A stretch of DNA of 64,000 nucleotides from positions 62,001-126,000 of the forward strand of contig NZ_JANQJQ010000010.1 in the NCBI RefSeq assembly GCF_028281565.1, read 5' to 3'. This DNA is from Seonamhaeicola sp. (lineage in GTDB: Bacteria > Bacteroidota > Bacteroidia > Flavobacteriales > Flavobacteriaceae). The notes beneath the pieces were generated by a model, which made no database searches, was not told the origin of the DNA, and saw only the letters and a program-made list of their open reading frames with translations. The position numbers and the translations under genes are program-made. Below, piece by piece: positions 25,477 to 33,638 of this stretch; position 1 is the first letter of the stretch, and every line of letters begins with the position of its first letter.

Positions 25477-26511
25477 TTGTTTAGTAAAAAAATAGGACAG
25501 ACCATTCCCATCAGATATCATGTGATATTTTGGCTGGGGTACTTCACTTTTAATGTGATCAGGTGGGGAAGTTATTTTGATGATTATTGGTATTCATTAA
25601 AATCCAACTTAGTTGAGTTCCCAATCCATATCATCATAGTTTACAGTAACATTTACTATTTGATCCCCAGATTTATACTTCGAAAAAAATACGGGGTATA
25701 TATTTTTTCTTTAGCGTTTATGTTAGGCATGGTTTATTTGGTTAGAACCGGGCTTAACTATTTACTGGTGACAAAGGATATCTGGCCTGAAGCCGAAGAC
25801 CCTGCCAAGTTCATGGAGCTGAACCATATTATAGCTGTAGTTTTAGGCGAATTATACGTCATTGGTTTTGTAACTGCTATTAAAATTGTCATAGACTGGT
25901 CTATTGAAAAGCGAAGAAATGAGGATTTGGCTAAACTTCAAATGAGTACCGAACTTAAGTTTTTAAGGACGCAAATTCAACCACATTTCTTTTTTAATAC
26001 GCTAAATAATTTATATGCTTTAACTTTAAAAAAATCAGATAACGCGCCACGCCTGGTGATCAAGTTATCAGATATGATGCAATATATTCTGTATGATGTA
26101 AAGAGTTCCAAAGCCAGTTTGTTACAGGAGATCAATCACATCAATAACTTCATAGATATTGAACGTATCAGGTTTAAAGACCGGGTGGACGTAGAAATGG
26201 ATATTACAGGCGATATTGAAGATATTGAGATCCCTCCCTTATTATTACTTTCATTTATTGAAAATTGTTTTAAACACGGTACGGTTGAAAATGATGAACT
26301 GAAAATTCAAATGAGCTTTAATATTGTAAATGACTATTTAGAGTTTCATTTAAACAATAATTTTAACCCTGAAGCTACTAAACCGGAGACCAGGGGCATT
26401 GGCAATCAAAATGCAAAAAGACGATTAAACCTACTGTTTTCTAATAATTATAGTTTAGAGACTAAAGTTGAAGGAGCTATTTATAATTTGTTCTTAAAAA
26501 TACCTGTGTAA
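25477..26511 (+). CDS. LytS/YesM-type sensor histidine kinase
   Basis: 344 residues. Four hydrophobic segments lie in the first 140 residues, then a short coiled linker and a His_kinase domain with the phospho-acceptor motif QIQPHFFFNTLNNLYAL (His170), followed by an HATPase-like part (LLLLSFIENCFKHG, RGIGNQNAKRRL). No ATG fits: the frame appears to start with TTG at 25477. The stop overlaps the ATG of the LytTR regulator by one base, a clear translational couple. It is divergent from susC, so it likely senses sugar uptake or cell-envelope state and controls the GlcNAc locus. Confidence 0.9.
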   Translation: MFSKKIGQTIPIRYHVIFWLGYFTFNVIRWGSYFDDYWYSLKSNLVEFPIHIIIVYSNIYYLIPRFILRKKYGVYIFSLAFMLGMVYLVRTGLNYLLVTKDIWPEAEDPAKFMELNHIIAVVLGELYVIGFVTAIKIVIDWSIEKRRNEDLAKLQMSTELKFLRTQIQPHFFFNTLNNLYALTLKKSDNAPRLVIKLSDMMQYILYDVKSSKASLLQEINHINNFIDIERIRFKDRVDVEMDITGDIEDIEIPPLLLLSFIENCFKHGTVENDELKIQMSFNIVNDYLEFHLNNNFNPEATKPETRGIGNQNAKRRLNLLFSNNYSLETKVEGAIYNLFLKIPV

Positions 26512-27236
26512 TGAAGATTAAGTGCCTTATTATAGATGATGAACCCTTAGCGATTTCAGTGATTGAAGAGCATTTAAAGAATTTTGATCATATTGAAATT
26601 GTGGAAACCTTTAACAATCCTTTAAAGGCCTACAGGGTTTTGGAACAGGAAAAGATCGATGTTGTTTTCCTTGACATAAATATGCCGCAAATGACAGGGT
26701 TTTCATTTATAGAAAATCTAAGTTATAAGCCTTTAATAGTTATTACAACGGCTTACAGAGAATATGCTGTTAAAAGCTTTGAATTAGACGTTTTAGATTA
26801 TTTAGTAAAACCAATTCCGTTTAATAGATTCTTAAAAGCTGTGAATAAGATATACCAGCAGGTTTATGTAGCTAATACAACCGCTGATGCCAGTTTACAA
26901 CAAGAACCGCATATCTTTTTAAAAGTTAATAAGAAGCTTATAAAGGTGAACCTTAATGACATTCTGTATATAGAAAGCCTGAAAGATTATATTAAAGTGA
27001 TTACCAGTTTGGGTGACTACGTGGTACACAAATCATTGTCGGCCATTACCGAAGAATTGCCACAATCCAACTTTATGCGCATTCACAGATCCTATACCAT
27101 TTCAATTAATAAGGTCGTGGCCTTAGACGGCAATACGGTAGAAATATCAAACCAAAAAATCCCTATTGGCCGAAATTATTTAAAGCAAACCAAAGAGCGC
27201 ATTTTTAATATTAATGACGATAAAAACAAATTATAA
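26511..27236 (+). CDS. LytTR-family response regulator
   Basis: 241 residues. Receiver domain 1-120 with IIDDEP (7-12) and phospho-acceptor FLDINMP (Asp55), Thr/Lys conserved as ITTAY and LVKPI. A LytTR DNA-binding domain follows at about 140-238 (FLKVNKKLIKVNLNDILYIES, FMRIHRSYTISI, IPIGRNY). It is the partner of the kinase whose stop codon it overlaps, and lies 19 bases before the sugar transporter. LytTR proteins bind direct repeats; no clear pair could be picked out by eye in the 25241-25476 region. Confidence 0.93.
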   Translation: MKIKCLIIDDEPLAISVIEEHLKNFDHIEIVETFNNPLKAYRVLEQEKIDVVFLDINMPQMTGFSFIENLSYKPLIVITTAYREYAVKSFELDVLDYLVKPIPFNRFLKAVNKIYQQVYVANTTADASLQQEPHIFLKVNKKLIKVNLNDILYIESLKDYIKVITSLGDYVVHKSLSAITEELPQSNFMRIHRSYTISINKVVALDGNTVEISNQKIPIGRNYLKQTKERIFNINDDKNKL

Positions 27237-27255
27237 ACCCTTTTAAATTCCATTC

Positions 27256-28584
27256 ATGACCATGACTACTCAAGACGTTCAATCAAAAAATAAGTACTTA
27301 GTTCCCATCCTAATTATAGCCGGACTATTCTTCATTTTCGGCTTTGTGACCTGGATCAACGGGGCTTTGATTCCTTATATGAAAACCATCAATGAGTTAA
27401 CCGATGCCCAGTCTTATCTGGTGGCTTCGGCATCCTATATTTCATTTGTGGTCATGGCACTTCCGGCATCGTACGTTATTGGGAAGGTCGGGTATAGAAA
27501 AAGTATGTCTTTAGGTTTGATCATTATGGGATTAGGCGCTTTGGTATTTATTCCGGCGGCCAATGCCAGAACCTATTGGATGTTTCTAACGGGTATTTTT
27601 ATTCAGGGTGCCGGTATGACGTTGTTGCAAACGGCAGCAAATCCGTATATAACTATTTTAGGGCCAATTGAGAGTGGGGCGAAGCGTATAGCTATTATGG
27701 GAATAGCCAATAAGGTAGCAGGCGGATTGGGCTCTATCATTTTTGGAACTATACTGTTAACAGGTATTGATGATGTTAAGGAACAGCTTAAGGTGTTAAC
27801 GGGGCGGGAAAAAGCAGATCTGCTTGATGCTACCGCCAGTGGCGTTATCATGCCTTATATAGTCATGGCTGTGGTCCTTTTTATACTGGGTCTGTTAATT
27901 AGAAAGGCATCATTACCACATGTGGAAGCAGCACCTATTGACGAAGAAGCCTCCGGAAAAACAACCAAAACCAGTATTTTACAATTTCCACATTTATTAT
28001 TGGGCGTGTTAGCGCTATTTGTGTACGTTGGTGTTGAGGTTATTGCCGGAGATTCCATTATTTCTTACGGTATTTCATTAGGTATTTCAGCTGAGGAAGC
28101 TACATTCTTTACATCGTATACGCTTATGGCTATGGTATTTACTTATGCTTTAGGGGTTATTTTAATTCCAAAGTATATCTCTCAGGCCTTTGCATTAAGA
28201 GCCAGTGCTGTTTTAGGAATCGTGCTGTCTTTCTGTATCGTGTTCACAAGCGGATTCACTTCAGTACTTTTTGTGGCTGCTTTGGGTATTGCCAATGCTT
28301 TGGTGTGGCCCGCTGTATGGCCTCTGGCACTTACAGGATTAGGGAAGTTTACCAAAACAGCTTCAGCCTTATTGATCATGGCCATTTCAGGTGGGGCCAT
28401 TATTCCACCGCTTTACGGCGCTATTGTAGACCATAGAAAGGAACAACTAATAGCTAATGGCATAGAAGAAGTAACAGCCGTAGCAGAATCGGCATCAAAC
28501 GGCTATTGGATCTTATTACCGTGTTATGTCATCATTCTTTATTATGCCTTTTGGGGACATAAAATAGGGTTAAATAAAAGCTAA
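27256..28584 (+). CDS. MFS sugar transporter, FucP/NagP-like
   Basis: 442 residues, about 12 transmembrane helices. It has the FHS-family signature near the N-terminus (FIFGFVTWINGALIPYMK) and GAGMTLLQTAANPYI in helix 4-5. FHS transporters carry fucose, glucose/galactose or GlcNAc with protons across the inner membrane. Its neighbours (LytS/LytTR upstream by 19 bases, NagX-like enzyme downstream by 11, hexosaminidase and GlcNAc kinase across the divergent promoter) favour GlcNAc, that is a NagP role. Specificity cannot be read from the sequence. Confidence 0.9.
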   Translation: MTMTTQDVQSKNKYLVPILIIAGLFFIFGFVTWINGALIPYMKTINELTDAQSYLVASASYISFVVMALPASYVIGKVGYRKSMSLGLIIMGLGALVFIPAANARTYWMFLTGIFIQGAGMTLLQTAANPYITILGPIESGAKRIAIMGIANKVAGGLGSIIFGTILLTGIDDVKEQLKVLTGREKADLLDATASGVIMPYIVMAVVLFILGLLIRKASLPHVEAAPIDEEASGKTTKTSILQFPHLLLGVLALFVYVGVEVIAGDSIISYGISLGISAEEATFFTSYTLMAMVFTYALGVILIPKYISQAFALRASAVLGIVLSFCIVFTSGFTSVLFVAALGIANALVWPAVWPLALTGLGKFTKTASALLIMAISGGAIIPPLYGAIVDHRKEQLIANGIEEVTAVAESASNGYWILLPCYVIILYYAFWGHKIGLNKS

Positions 28585-28595
28585 GTTCTGATATT

Positions 28596-29687
28596 ATGAA
28601 GAAACGGATAGAGTCTGTAGATATTCTACGAGGTTTTACTATAGTAGCCATGATACTGGTAAATACGCCGGGAACATGGAGCCAGGTATATGCGCCTTTG
28701 CTACATGCAGAATGGCATGGTTTAACACCTACAGATCTAATATTTCCTTTCTTTTTGTTCATTGCGGGAATATCTATTTTCTACGCTTACAGGAACAAAC
28801 CCAAAAGCAGATCAACCTATAAAAAAATAGTAATACGAAGTTTGAAACTTGTAGGTCTGGGACTTTTTTTAAATGCGTTTTTGCCGTATATGCCATTTAT
28901 TAAAGATCTGGAAACCTTAAGGTTTCTAGGGGTATTACAACGTATTGGCATTGTGTTTTTCATTGCTGCGATAATGTTTCTGAATTGTAATTGGAGGACA
29001 CTCCTGGGAATAAGCGTTTTTATTTTGGTTGGCTATTGGTTGTTCTTAGGATTTGTACCATTGCCTGACGGGCTATCTCCAACATTTGACAGAGCCCCGA
29101 ACAACTGGGCCAATTACATCGACCTTAATATTCTTGGAAAACATATGTGGCAACCGGATTATGACCCCGAAGGTATTTTAAGTACGTTGCCTTCTATTGT
29201 GTCATGTCTCTTTGGTGTTTTGGTTGGCAGGGTTTTGTCCGGGCTTCATAAGAGCAATATTGGGTTCCTGTTTGCAATTTCGGGAGCATTCCTGTTAACA
29301 GGTTATGTTCTTAACATTTGGTTCCCTATTAATAAAGCGATCTGGAGTAGTAGCTTTGTTTTGGTCACCAGTGGCTGGGGCACTTTAATTTTGGCAGTTA
29401 TCTACTATTTAACAGACGTTAAGAACCTGAAATTTGGTGCTGTTTTCAAATATGTAGGTATGAATGCTATAACCATTTATTTCCTCTCTAGTTTTATTTC
29501 GAAATGTTTTTATATGACTAAAGTAGGAGAAAACAGTAATATTCATTCGTATTTATTTAACACCATTTTTGTGCATGATTTTCTATCCGCTAAGATGTCT
29601 TCTTTATTATATGGACTGGCAGTAGTACTGTTTTATATGATTCTTGGATACGTTCTTTTCAGAAGAAAGATATTTATAAAAGTATAG
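28596..29687 (+). CDS. NagX-like membrane acyltransferase (DUF5009/HGSNAT family)
   Basis: 363 residues with about ten hydrophobic helices. N-terminal motif ESVDILRGFTIVAMILVN, then WHGLTPTDLIFPFFLFIAG, typical of the heparan-alpha-glucosaminide N-acetyltransferase-like family that includes NagX of GlcNAc loci. The family is thought to move acyl groups on amino sugars across the membrane; the precise role of NagX is not settled. It is the last gene of the lytS-lytR-transporter operon. Its TAG stop ends at 29687 and the convergent lacI stop begins at 29688, so the two genes abut with no spacer. Confidence 0.85.
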   Translation: MKKRIESVDILRGFTIVAMILVNTPGTWSQVYAPLLHAEWHGLTPTDLIFPFFLFIAGISIFYAYRNKPKSRSTYKKIVIRSLKLVGLGLFLNAFLPYMPFIKDLETLRFLGVLQRIGIVFFIAAIMFLNCNWRTLLGISVFILVGYWLFLGFVPLPDGLSPTFDRAPNNWANYIDLNILGKHMWQPDYDPEGILSTLPSIVSCLFGVLVGRVLSGLHKSNIGFLFAISGAFLLTGYVLNIWFPINKAIWSSSFVLVTSGWGTLILAVIYYLTDVKNLKFGAVFKYVGMNAITIYFLSSFISKCFYMTKVGENSNIHSYLFNTIFVHDFLSAKMSSLLYGLAVVLFYMILGYVLFRRKIFIKV

Positions 29688-30716
29688 TTACTTTTTTATT
29701 GCTGAAGACGCTCTTACGATCAATTCTGCATCTAAAATTTGCTTGTTAAGCGATTGGGTAATCACCTCTTTTTTGGCATGCTCTAAAAAGGTAAGTGCGG
29801 CGAGTTTTCCAATGTCCGCACTGTGCTGATTTACGCTGGAAATGGTTGGTGTAACCATAGCTGTAAAGGGTTCGTCTCCAAAACCAACCAGGGCCATATC
29901 TTGCGGGATGTTTATATTATTTTCGTTCAGAACCTGTAAAGCCCCTAAGGCGGCATAATCACCGGCAACGTAAACGGCATCCGGCCTGTTTTTAAGATCT
30001 AATAGTTGTTGCATTTTAACCCTGCCATCTTTGGTGGTCAGGTTGCTTTCAATTAACAGGTCGTCTTCAAGAGGCAGGTGGTGTTTTTTAATAGCATCTA
30101 TATAACCTCTGATCCGGTTGTTATAAATCCTGGTGTGTTTATAACCACCAATATGGGCGATTCGCTTACACCCCTGATTCACCAGATGCTCAACGATCAT
30201 ATGGCTACTGTCATAGTCGTTAATACCAATATAGTCTACATTTAAATCGTTTTCACCACGATCAAACAGAATAAGGGGAATGCCTTTGGATTTCACTTTT
30301 TCGTAATAGTCTAATTCCACCGTCTCATTAGCCATGGAGGCTATAATACCATCTACCTGTGTGAATAAAAGGGTATCAATATTATCACATTCCTTTTTAT
30401 ACGATTCGTTCGATTGCGTAATGATGATATTATATCCTTCTTTATTCAGAACTTCTTCAATATTCTGAATGACGGAAGAAAAGAAATTACTATTGGTCCT
30501 GGGAACAATGACACCAACCAAATTACTTTTGCCTTTTCTGAGGGCACTTGCTAAATGGTTTGGTTGATAGTTTAAGTTTTTGGCAACCTGTCTTACCGCC
30601 TTTTTGGTTTTTTCACTAATTCGGGAATCATTATGAAGGGCTTTGGATACTGCTGCAGGGGAGATGTTTAACACATTTGCAATATCTTTTATGGTCGCTT
30701 TTTTTTTGTTTCCCAA
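29688..30716 (-). CDS. LacI-family transcriptional regulator of kdgK-eda
   Basis: About 342 residues. The open frame reaches an ATG at 30776, but the first 20 codons would overlap the operator at 30724-30755. The HTH begins directly after LGNKKKATIKDIANVLNIS, so the TTG at 30716 is preferred. HTH ATIKDIANVLNISPAAVSKALHNDSRIS, then hinge and periplasmic-binding-protein-like effector domain (GVIVPRTNSNFFSS, LILFDRG, VGFGDEP). It is divergent from kdgK; two palindromes in between fit a LacI operator pair, so autoregulation plus control of kdgK-eda is likely. The inducer is probably a uronate breakdown product such as KDG or KDPG. Confidence 0.9.
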   Translation of the reverse strand: MGNKKKATIKDIANVLNISPAAVSKALHNDSRISEKTKKAVRQVAKNLNYQPNHLASALRKGKSNLVGVIVPRTNSNFFSSVIQNIEEVLNKEGYNIIITQSNESYKKECDNIDTLLFTQVDGIIASMANETVELDYYEKVKSKGIPLILFDRGENDLNVDYIGINDYDSSHMIVEHLVNQGCKRIAHIGGYKHTRIYNNRIRGYIDAIKKHHLPLEDDLLIESNLTTKDGRVKMQQLLDLKNRPDAVYVAGDYAALGALQVLNENNINIPQDMALVGFGDEPFTAMVTPTISSVNQHSADIGKLAALTFLEHAKKEVITQSLNKQILDAELIVRASSAIKK

Positions 30717-30723
30717 TTTTGTT

Positions 30724-30755
30724 ATATATTTGCTTAATCGTTTAAGCAAATATAT
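30724..30755. promoter_or_regulatory. LacI-type operator 1 (32-bp palindrome)
   Basis: ATATATTTGCTTAA (30724-30737), centre TCGT, and its exact complement TTAAGCAAATATAT (30742-30755). Both strands contain TATATTTG, a perfect -7 box. The minus-strand copy lies just ahead of the lacI TTG start at 30716, so regulator binding would block its own promoter. Confidence 0.8.
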
Positions 30756-30766
30756 TGCTTTAATAG

Positions 30767-30812
30767 AATAAATCAAAACGTCTTAACCTATTTTAAAGAG
30801 TTTTGATTTATT
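30767..30812. repeat. 13-bp inverted repeat between the two operators
   Basis: AATAAATCAAAAC (30767-30779) and its exact complement GTTTTGATTTATT (30800-30812), 20 bases apart, nested between the two LacI-type palindromes. It may be a second regulator's site or divergent promoter elements. Confidence 0.6.
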
Positions 30813-30821
30813 TTTTGAATA

Positions 30822-30841
30822 TTGCTTAAACGTTTAAGCAA
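30822..30841. promoter_or_regulatory. LacI-type operator 2 (20-bp perfect palindrome)
   Basis: TTGCTTAAACGTTTAAGCAA is a perfect palindrome with the central CG typical of LacI-family operators. It shares TTGCTTAA...TTTAAGCAA with operator 1. It lies 32 bases before the kdgK ATG. Confidence 0.85.
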
Positions 30842-30873
30842 ACTAATTAATATTTAAATAAGAATTTAAAAAA

Positions 30874-31920
30874 ATGGGTAAAGTAGTAACGTTTGGAGAG
30901 ATCATGTTAAGATTGGCTCCACAAGGATTTTTAAGGTTTTCACAAGCTAACAGCTTTGATGTAATTTATGGTGGAGGTGAATCTAATGTAGCAGTTTCAT
31001 TAGCAAATTACGGCGTTGATGTAGACTTTGTAACGCGTTTACCAAAGAATGACATTGGTGAATGTGCTATGATGGAAATGCGTAAAAGAGGCGTTGGTGT
31101 AGACAAGATTGTTTGGGGTGGAGACCGTTTAGGGATTTACTTTTTAGAAACCGGAGCAGTTTCAAGAGGTAGCAAAGTTGTATATGACAGAGCACATTCC
31201 GCCATGTCTGAGATTGAATCAGGAATGATTGATTGGGATGCTGTTTTTGATGGTGTGGAGTGGTTCCACTGGACAGGTATTACACCGGCCATTTCTCAGG
31301 GATCTGCAGATGTTTGTTTAGAAGCAGTGAAGGCTGCCAGTGCTAAGGGCATTACTATTTCAACAGACCTGAACTATAGAGCTAAACTTTGGAAATATTG
31401 TGATGCGGCTCATAGAGAAGCAATCATGACCGAATTGACTTCTTATTGTGACATTGTTTTAGGTAATGAGGAAGATGCTGAAATGCACTTTGGAATTAAA
31501 CCGGAAGGCATTAGTGTTCAAACCGAAGGACACAATGTTAAGGCAGAGGCATTCTTGTCTGTTTGTCAGCAAATGATGGAGAAATTTCCAAGAGCTAAAA
31601 AGGTAATTACTACTTTAAGAGGATCTATTTCTGCGTCTCATAATACCTGGGCAGGAGTATTATATGATGGAAAAAAACTATTTGAAACACGTCAGTACCA
31701 AATTACTGATATTGTTGATAGAGTAGGTGGTGGCGATTCATTTATGGGTGGATTGATCTACGGATTATTAAAGTACCCGGAAGATGATCAAAATGCTTTA
31801 GATTTTGCTGTGGCAGCATCTTGCCTGAAACATACCATTAAAGGTGATGCTAACTTAGTAACTGTTTCTGAGGTTGAAAAACTAATGGGTGGGGACGCTT
31901 CAGGGCGTGTAGCCAGATAA
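30874..31920 (+). CDS. kdgK: 2-dehydro-3-deoxygluconokinase (PfkB family)
   Basis: 348 residues. PfkB/ribokinase fold: N-terminal TFGEIMLRL, GGGESNVAVSLANYGVDVDFVTRLP, and the catalytic Asp motif VDRVGGGDSFMGGLIYG near residue 290. It phosphorylates 2-keto-3-deoxygluconate to KDPG with ATP. The next gene is the KDPG aldolase, 87 bases on, so the pair forms the final two steps of alginate or pectin monomer breakdown (and part of Entner-Doudoroff). Expression is likely controlled by the divergent LacI regulator through the palindrome 32 bases upstream. Length is normal. Confidence 0.9.
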   Translation: MGKVVTFGEIMLRLAPQGFLRFSQANSFDVIYGGGESNVAVSLANYGVDVDFVTRLPKNDIGECAMMEMRKRGVGVDKIVWGGDRLGIYFLETGAVSRGSKVVYDRAHSAMSEIESGMIDWDAVFDGVEWFHWTGITPAISQGSADVCLEAVKAASAKGITISTDLNYRAKLWKYCDAAHREAIMTELTSYCDIVLGNEEDAEMHFGIKPEGISVQTEGHNVKAEAFLSVCQQMMEKFPRAKKVITTLRGSISASHNTWAGVLYDGKKLFETRQYQITDIVDRVGGGDSFMGGLIYGLLKYPEDDQNALDFAVAASCLKHTIKGDANLVTVSEVEKLMGGDASGRVAR

Positions 31921-32007
31921 ATAGTGTTTAATTGTTGATCTGTTGAATCGTTTATTCGGTTTAACAGTTCAACAAAAACACGAATCAACGATTAAACATT
32001 AAAGAAA

Positions 32008-32673
32008 ATGGCACAATTTACAAGAATTGAAGTTGCTCAGGCAATGAAAGAAACAGGGATGATCCCTTTATTCTTCAATAATGATATAGAATTAAGTAAA
32101 AAGGTATTAAAAGCATGTTATGACGGTGGCGCGCGTTTAATGGAGTTCACGGCTCGCGGTGATTTTGCTCACGAAGTTTTTGGTGAATTAACCAAATATG
32201 CCGTTGCCGAATTACCGGGTATGATCATGGGCGTTGGCTCTGTTACTGATGCAGGACAAGCGTCTCTGTATATGTCTTTAGGAGCTAACTTTGTGGTAAC
32301 TCCGGTTTTAAGAGAAGACATTGCCATCGCATGTAACCGTAAAAAAGTACTTTGGTCTCCGGGATGTGGAACACTAACAGAGATAACCAGGGCAGAGGAA
32401 TTAGGTTGTGAAATAGTAAAACTATTCCCCGGCGATATTTACGGGCCGCAGTTCGTAAAAGGCATTAAAGGGCCGCAACCCTGGACAAGCATTATGCCTA
32501 CCGGAGGGGTATCTCCAACAGAAGAGAACTTAAAAGGTTGGTTTGATGCCGGTGTTACCTGTGTGGGTATGGGATCAAAATTAATCTCAAAAGATATTAT
32601 CGCTAATAAAGATTATGCTAAGTTAGAGCAAGATGTAAAAAATGCTTTAGCTATCATTAAATCTGTTAGATAG
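32008..32673 (+). CDS. eda: KDPG aldolase / 4-hydroxy-2-oxoglutarate aldolase
   Basis: 221 residues, a TIM barrel of the KDPG/KHG aldolase family. Visible motifs are MEFTARGD (general acid-base Glu), GVGSVTDAGQA, SPGCGTLTEI, IVKLFPGD (Schiff-base Lys) and MPTGGV. It cleaves KDPG to pyruvate and glyceraldehyde-3-phosphate. It is cotranscribed with kdgK, with a terminator at 32696. No upstream uronate genes (lyase, DEH reductase) lie here, so these two genes serve pathways encoded elsewhere. Confidence 0.93.
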   Translation: MAQFTRIEVAQAMKETGMIPLFFNNDIELSKKVLKACYDGGARLMEFTARGDFAHEVFGELTKYAVAELPGMIMGVGSVTDAGQASLYMSLGANFVVTPVLREDIAIACNRKKVLWSPGCGTLTEITRAEELGCEIVKLFPGDIYGPQFVKGIKGPQPWTSIMPTGGVSPTEENLKGWFDAGVTCVGMGSKLISKDIIANKDYAKLEQDVKNALAIIKSVR

Positions 32674-32695
32674 TTATAATAGGTATTTAAGAATT

Positions 32696-32731
32696 AAGAG
32701 CTGCAATTTATTGTGGCTCTTTTCTTTTTAT
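32696..32731 (+). terminator. Intrinsic terminator after eda
   Basis: AAGAGCTGCAA (32696-32706), loop TTTA, TTGTGGCTCTT (32711-32721), 11 pairs including two G-U, then a TTTCTTTTT tract. Confidence 0.75.
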
Positions 32732-32786
32732 TCTGAACTTAAATTCGTTAATTCGCAACGCATTAAAAATTAATAAACACAGAAAT

Positions 32787-33518
32787 ATGAAAATAGGAAA
32801 AATTTTAAGCGTTTTTGCTATAGCTTTAATAGTGGTGTCTTGTAATAAGAACGGTGCTCAATCCAAATCTTTAGAAACTGCTACAGATTCTTTAAGCTAT
32901 GCCATTGGTATGGATGTAGCCAGAAATGTTGCTTCAAGTTTTGAAGGCGATGAGTTTGATCATGATCTTTTTTACCAGGGGTACATGAGTGTTACTGATT
33001 CTACAGATCTTTTAATAGATAAAACACTTGTTCAGGGCATTATCCAAACCTACATGCAGAAAAAGCAACAAGAACAATTTGCAAAACAACAGGAAGAAGC
33101 AGCTAAAAAAGCTGAAGAGCAATTTGGAGATTTAAAAGCTGCCGGAGAAAAATTAATGGCGGACAACATTTCTAAGGAAGGCGTACAAACTACAGAAAGC
33201 GGTTTGCAGTATATTGTTTTAAAAGACGTTGAAGGTGACAAACCAACAGCTGCCGACAGGGTAAAAGTGCACTACCATGGAACCTTGTTTGACGGTACCA
33301 TATTTGACAGCTCTGTTGACAGAGGTGAACCTTCTACTTTTGGTGTTGGTCAGGTAATTAAGGGATGGACAGAAGGACTACAGTTAATGTCTGTAGGATC
33401 TAAATACAAATTCTATATTCCTCAGGAATTAGCTTATGGTCATCAACAAAGAGGGCAGCACATCAAGCCTTTTACACCATTAGTATTTGAAGTAGAGTTG
33501 ATTGAAATAGTGAAGTAA
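32787..33518 (+). CDS. FKBP-type peptidyl-prolyl isomerase, lipoprotein
   Basis: 243 residues. Lipoprotein signal with lipobox VVSC (Cys19). An FKBP N-terminal dimerisation domain (about 30-130) rich in K, E and Q is followed by the isomerase domain (about 135-243: VKVHYHGTLFDGTIFDSS, VIKGWTEGLQLM, YKFYIPQELAYG). It catalyses proline isomerisation and assists folding of envelope proteins, in the style of Mip/FkpA. It is flanked by terminators on both sides and so is a single-gene unit. Confidence 0.93.
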   Translation: MKIGKILSVFAIALIVVSCNKNGAQSKSLETATDSLSYAIGMDVARNVASSFEGDEFDHDLFYQGYMSVTDSTDLLIDKTLVQGIIQTYMQKKQQEQFAKQQEEAAKKAEEQFGDLKAAGEKLMADNISKEGVQTTESGLQYIVLKDVEGDKPTAADRVKVHYHGTLFDGTIFDSSVDRGEPSTFGVGQVIKGWTEGLQLMSVGSKYKFYIPQELAYGHQQRGQHIKPFTPLVFEVELIEIVK

Positions 33519-33542
33519 TAACTACAGGTTATAAATATTCGG

Positions 33543-33571
33543 AAAGCAGGAAGTTTACTTCCTGCTTTTTT
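33543..33571 (+). terminator. Intrinsic terminator after the FKBP gene
   Basis: AAAGCAGGAAG, loop TTTA, CTTCCTGCTTT followed by TTT: 11 perfect pairs. Confidence 0.9.
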
Positions 33572-33609
33572 GTTTGTACTATTATAGTGCAATAAAGCGA
33601 TCAAGGTTG

Positions 33610-33617
33610 TAACTTTG
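33610..33617 (+). promoter_or_regulatory. -7 promoter box of era
   Basis: TAACTTTG matches TAnnTTTG and lies 21 bases before the era ATG. The -33 element is not obvious. Confidence 0.45.
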
Positions 33618-33638
33618 CACGGTAATTAAAAATCATAT

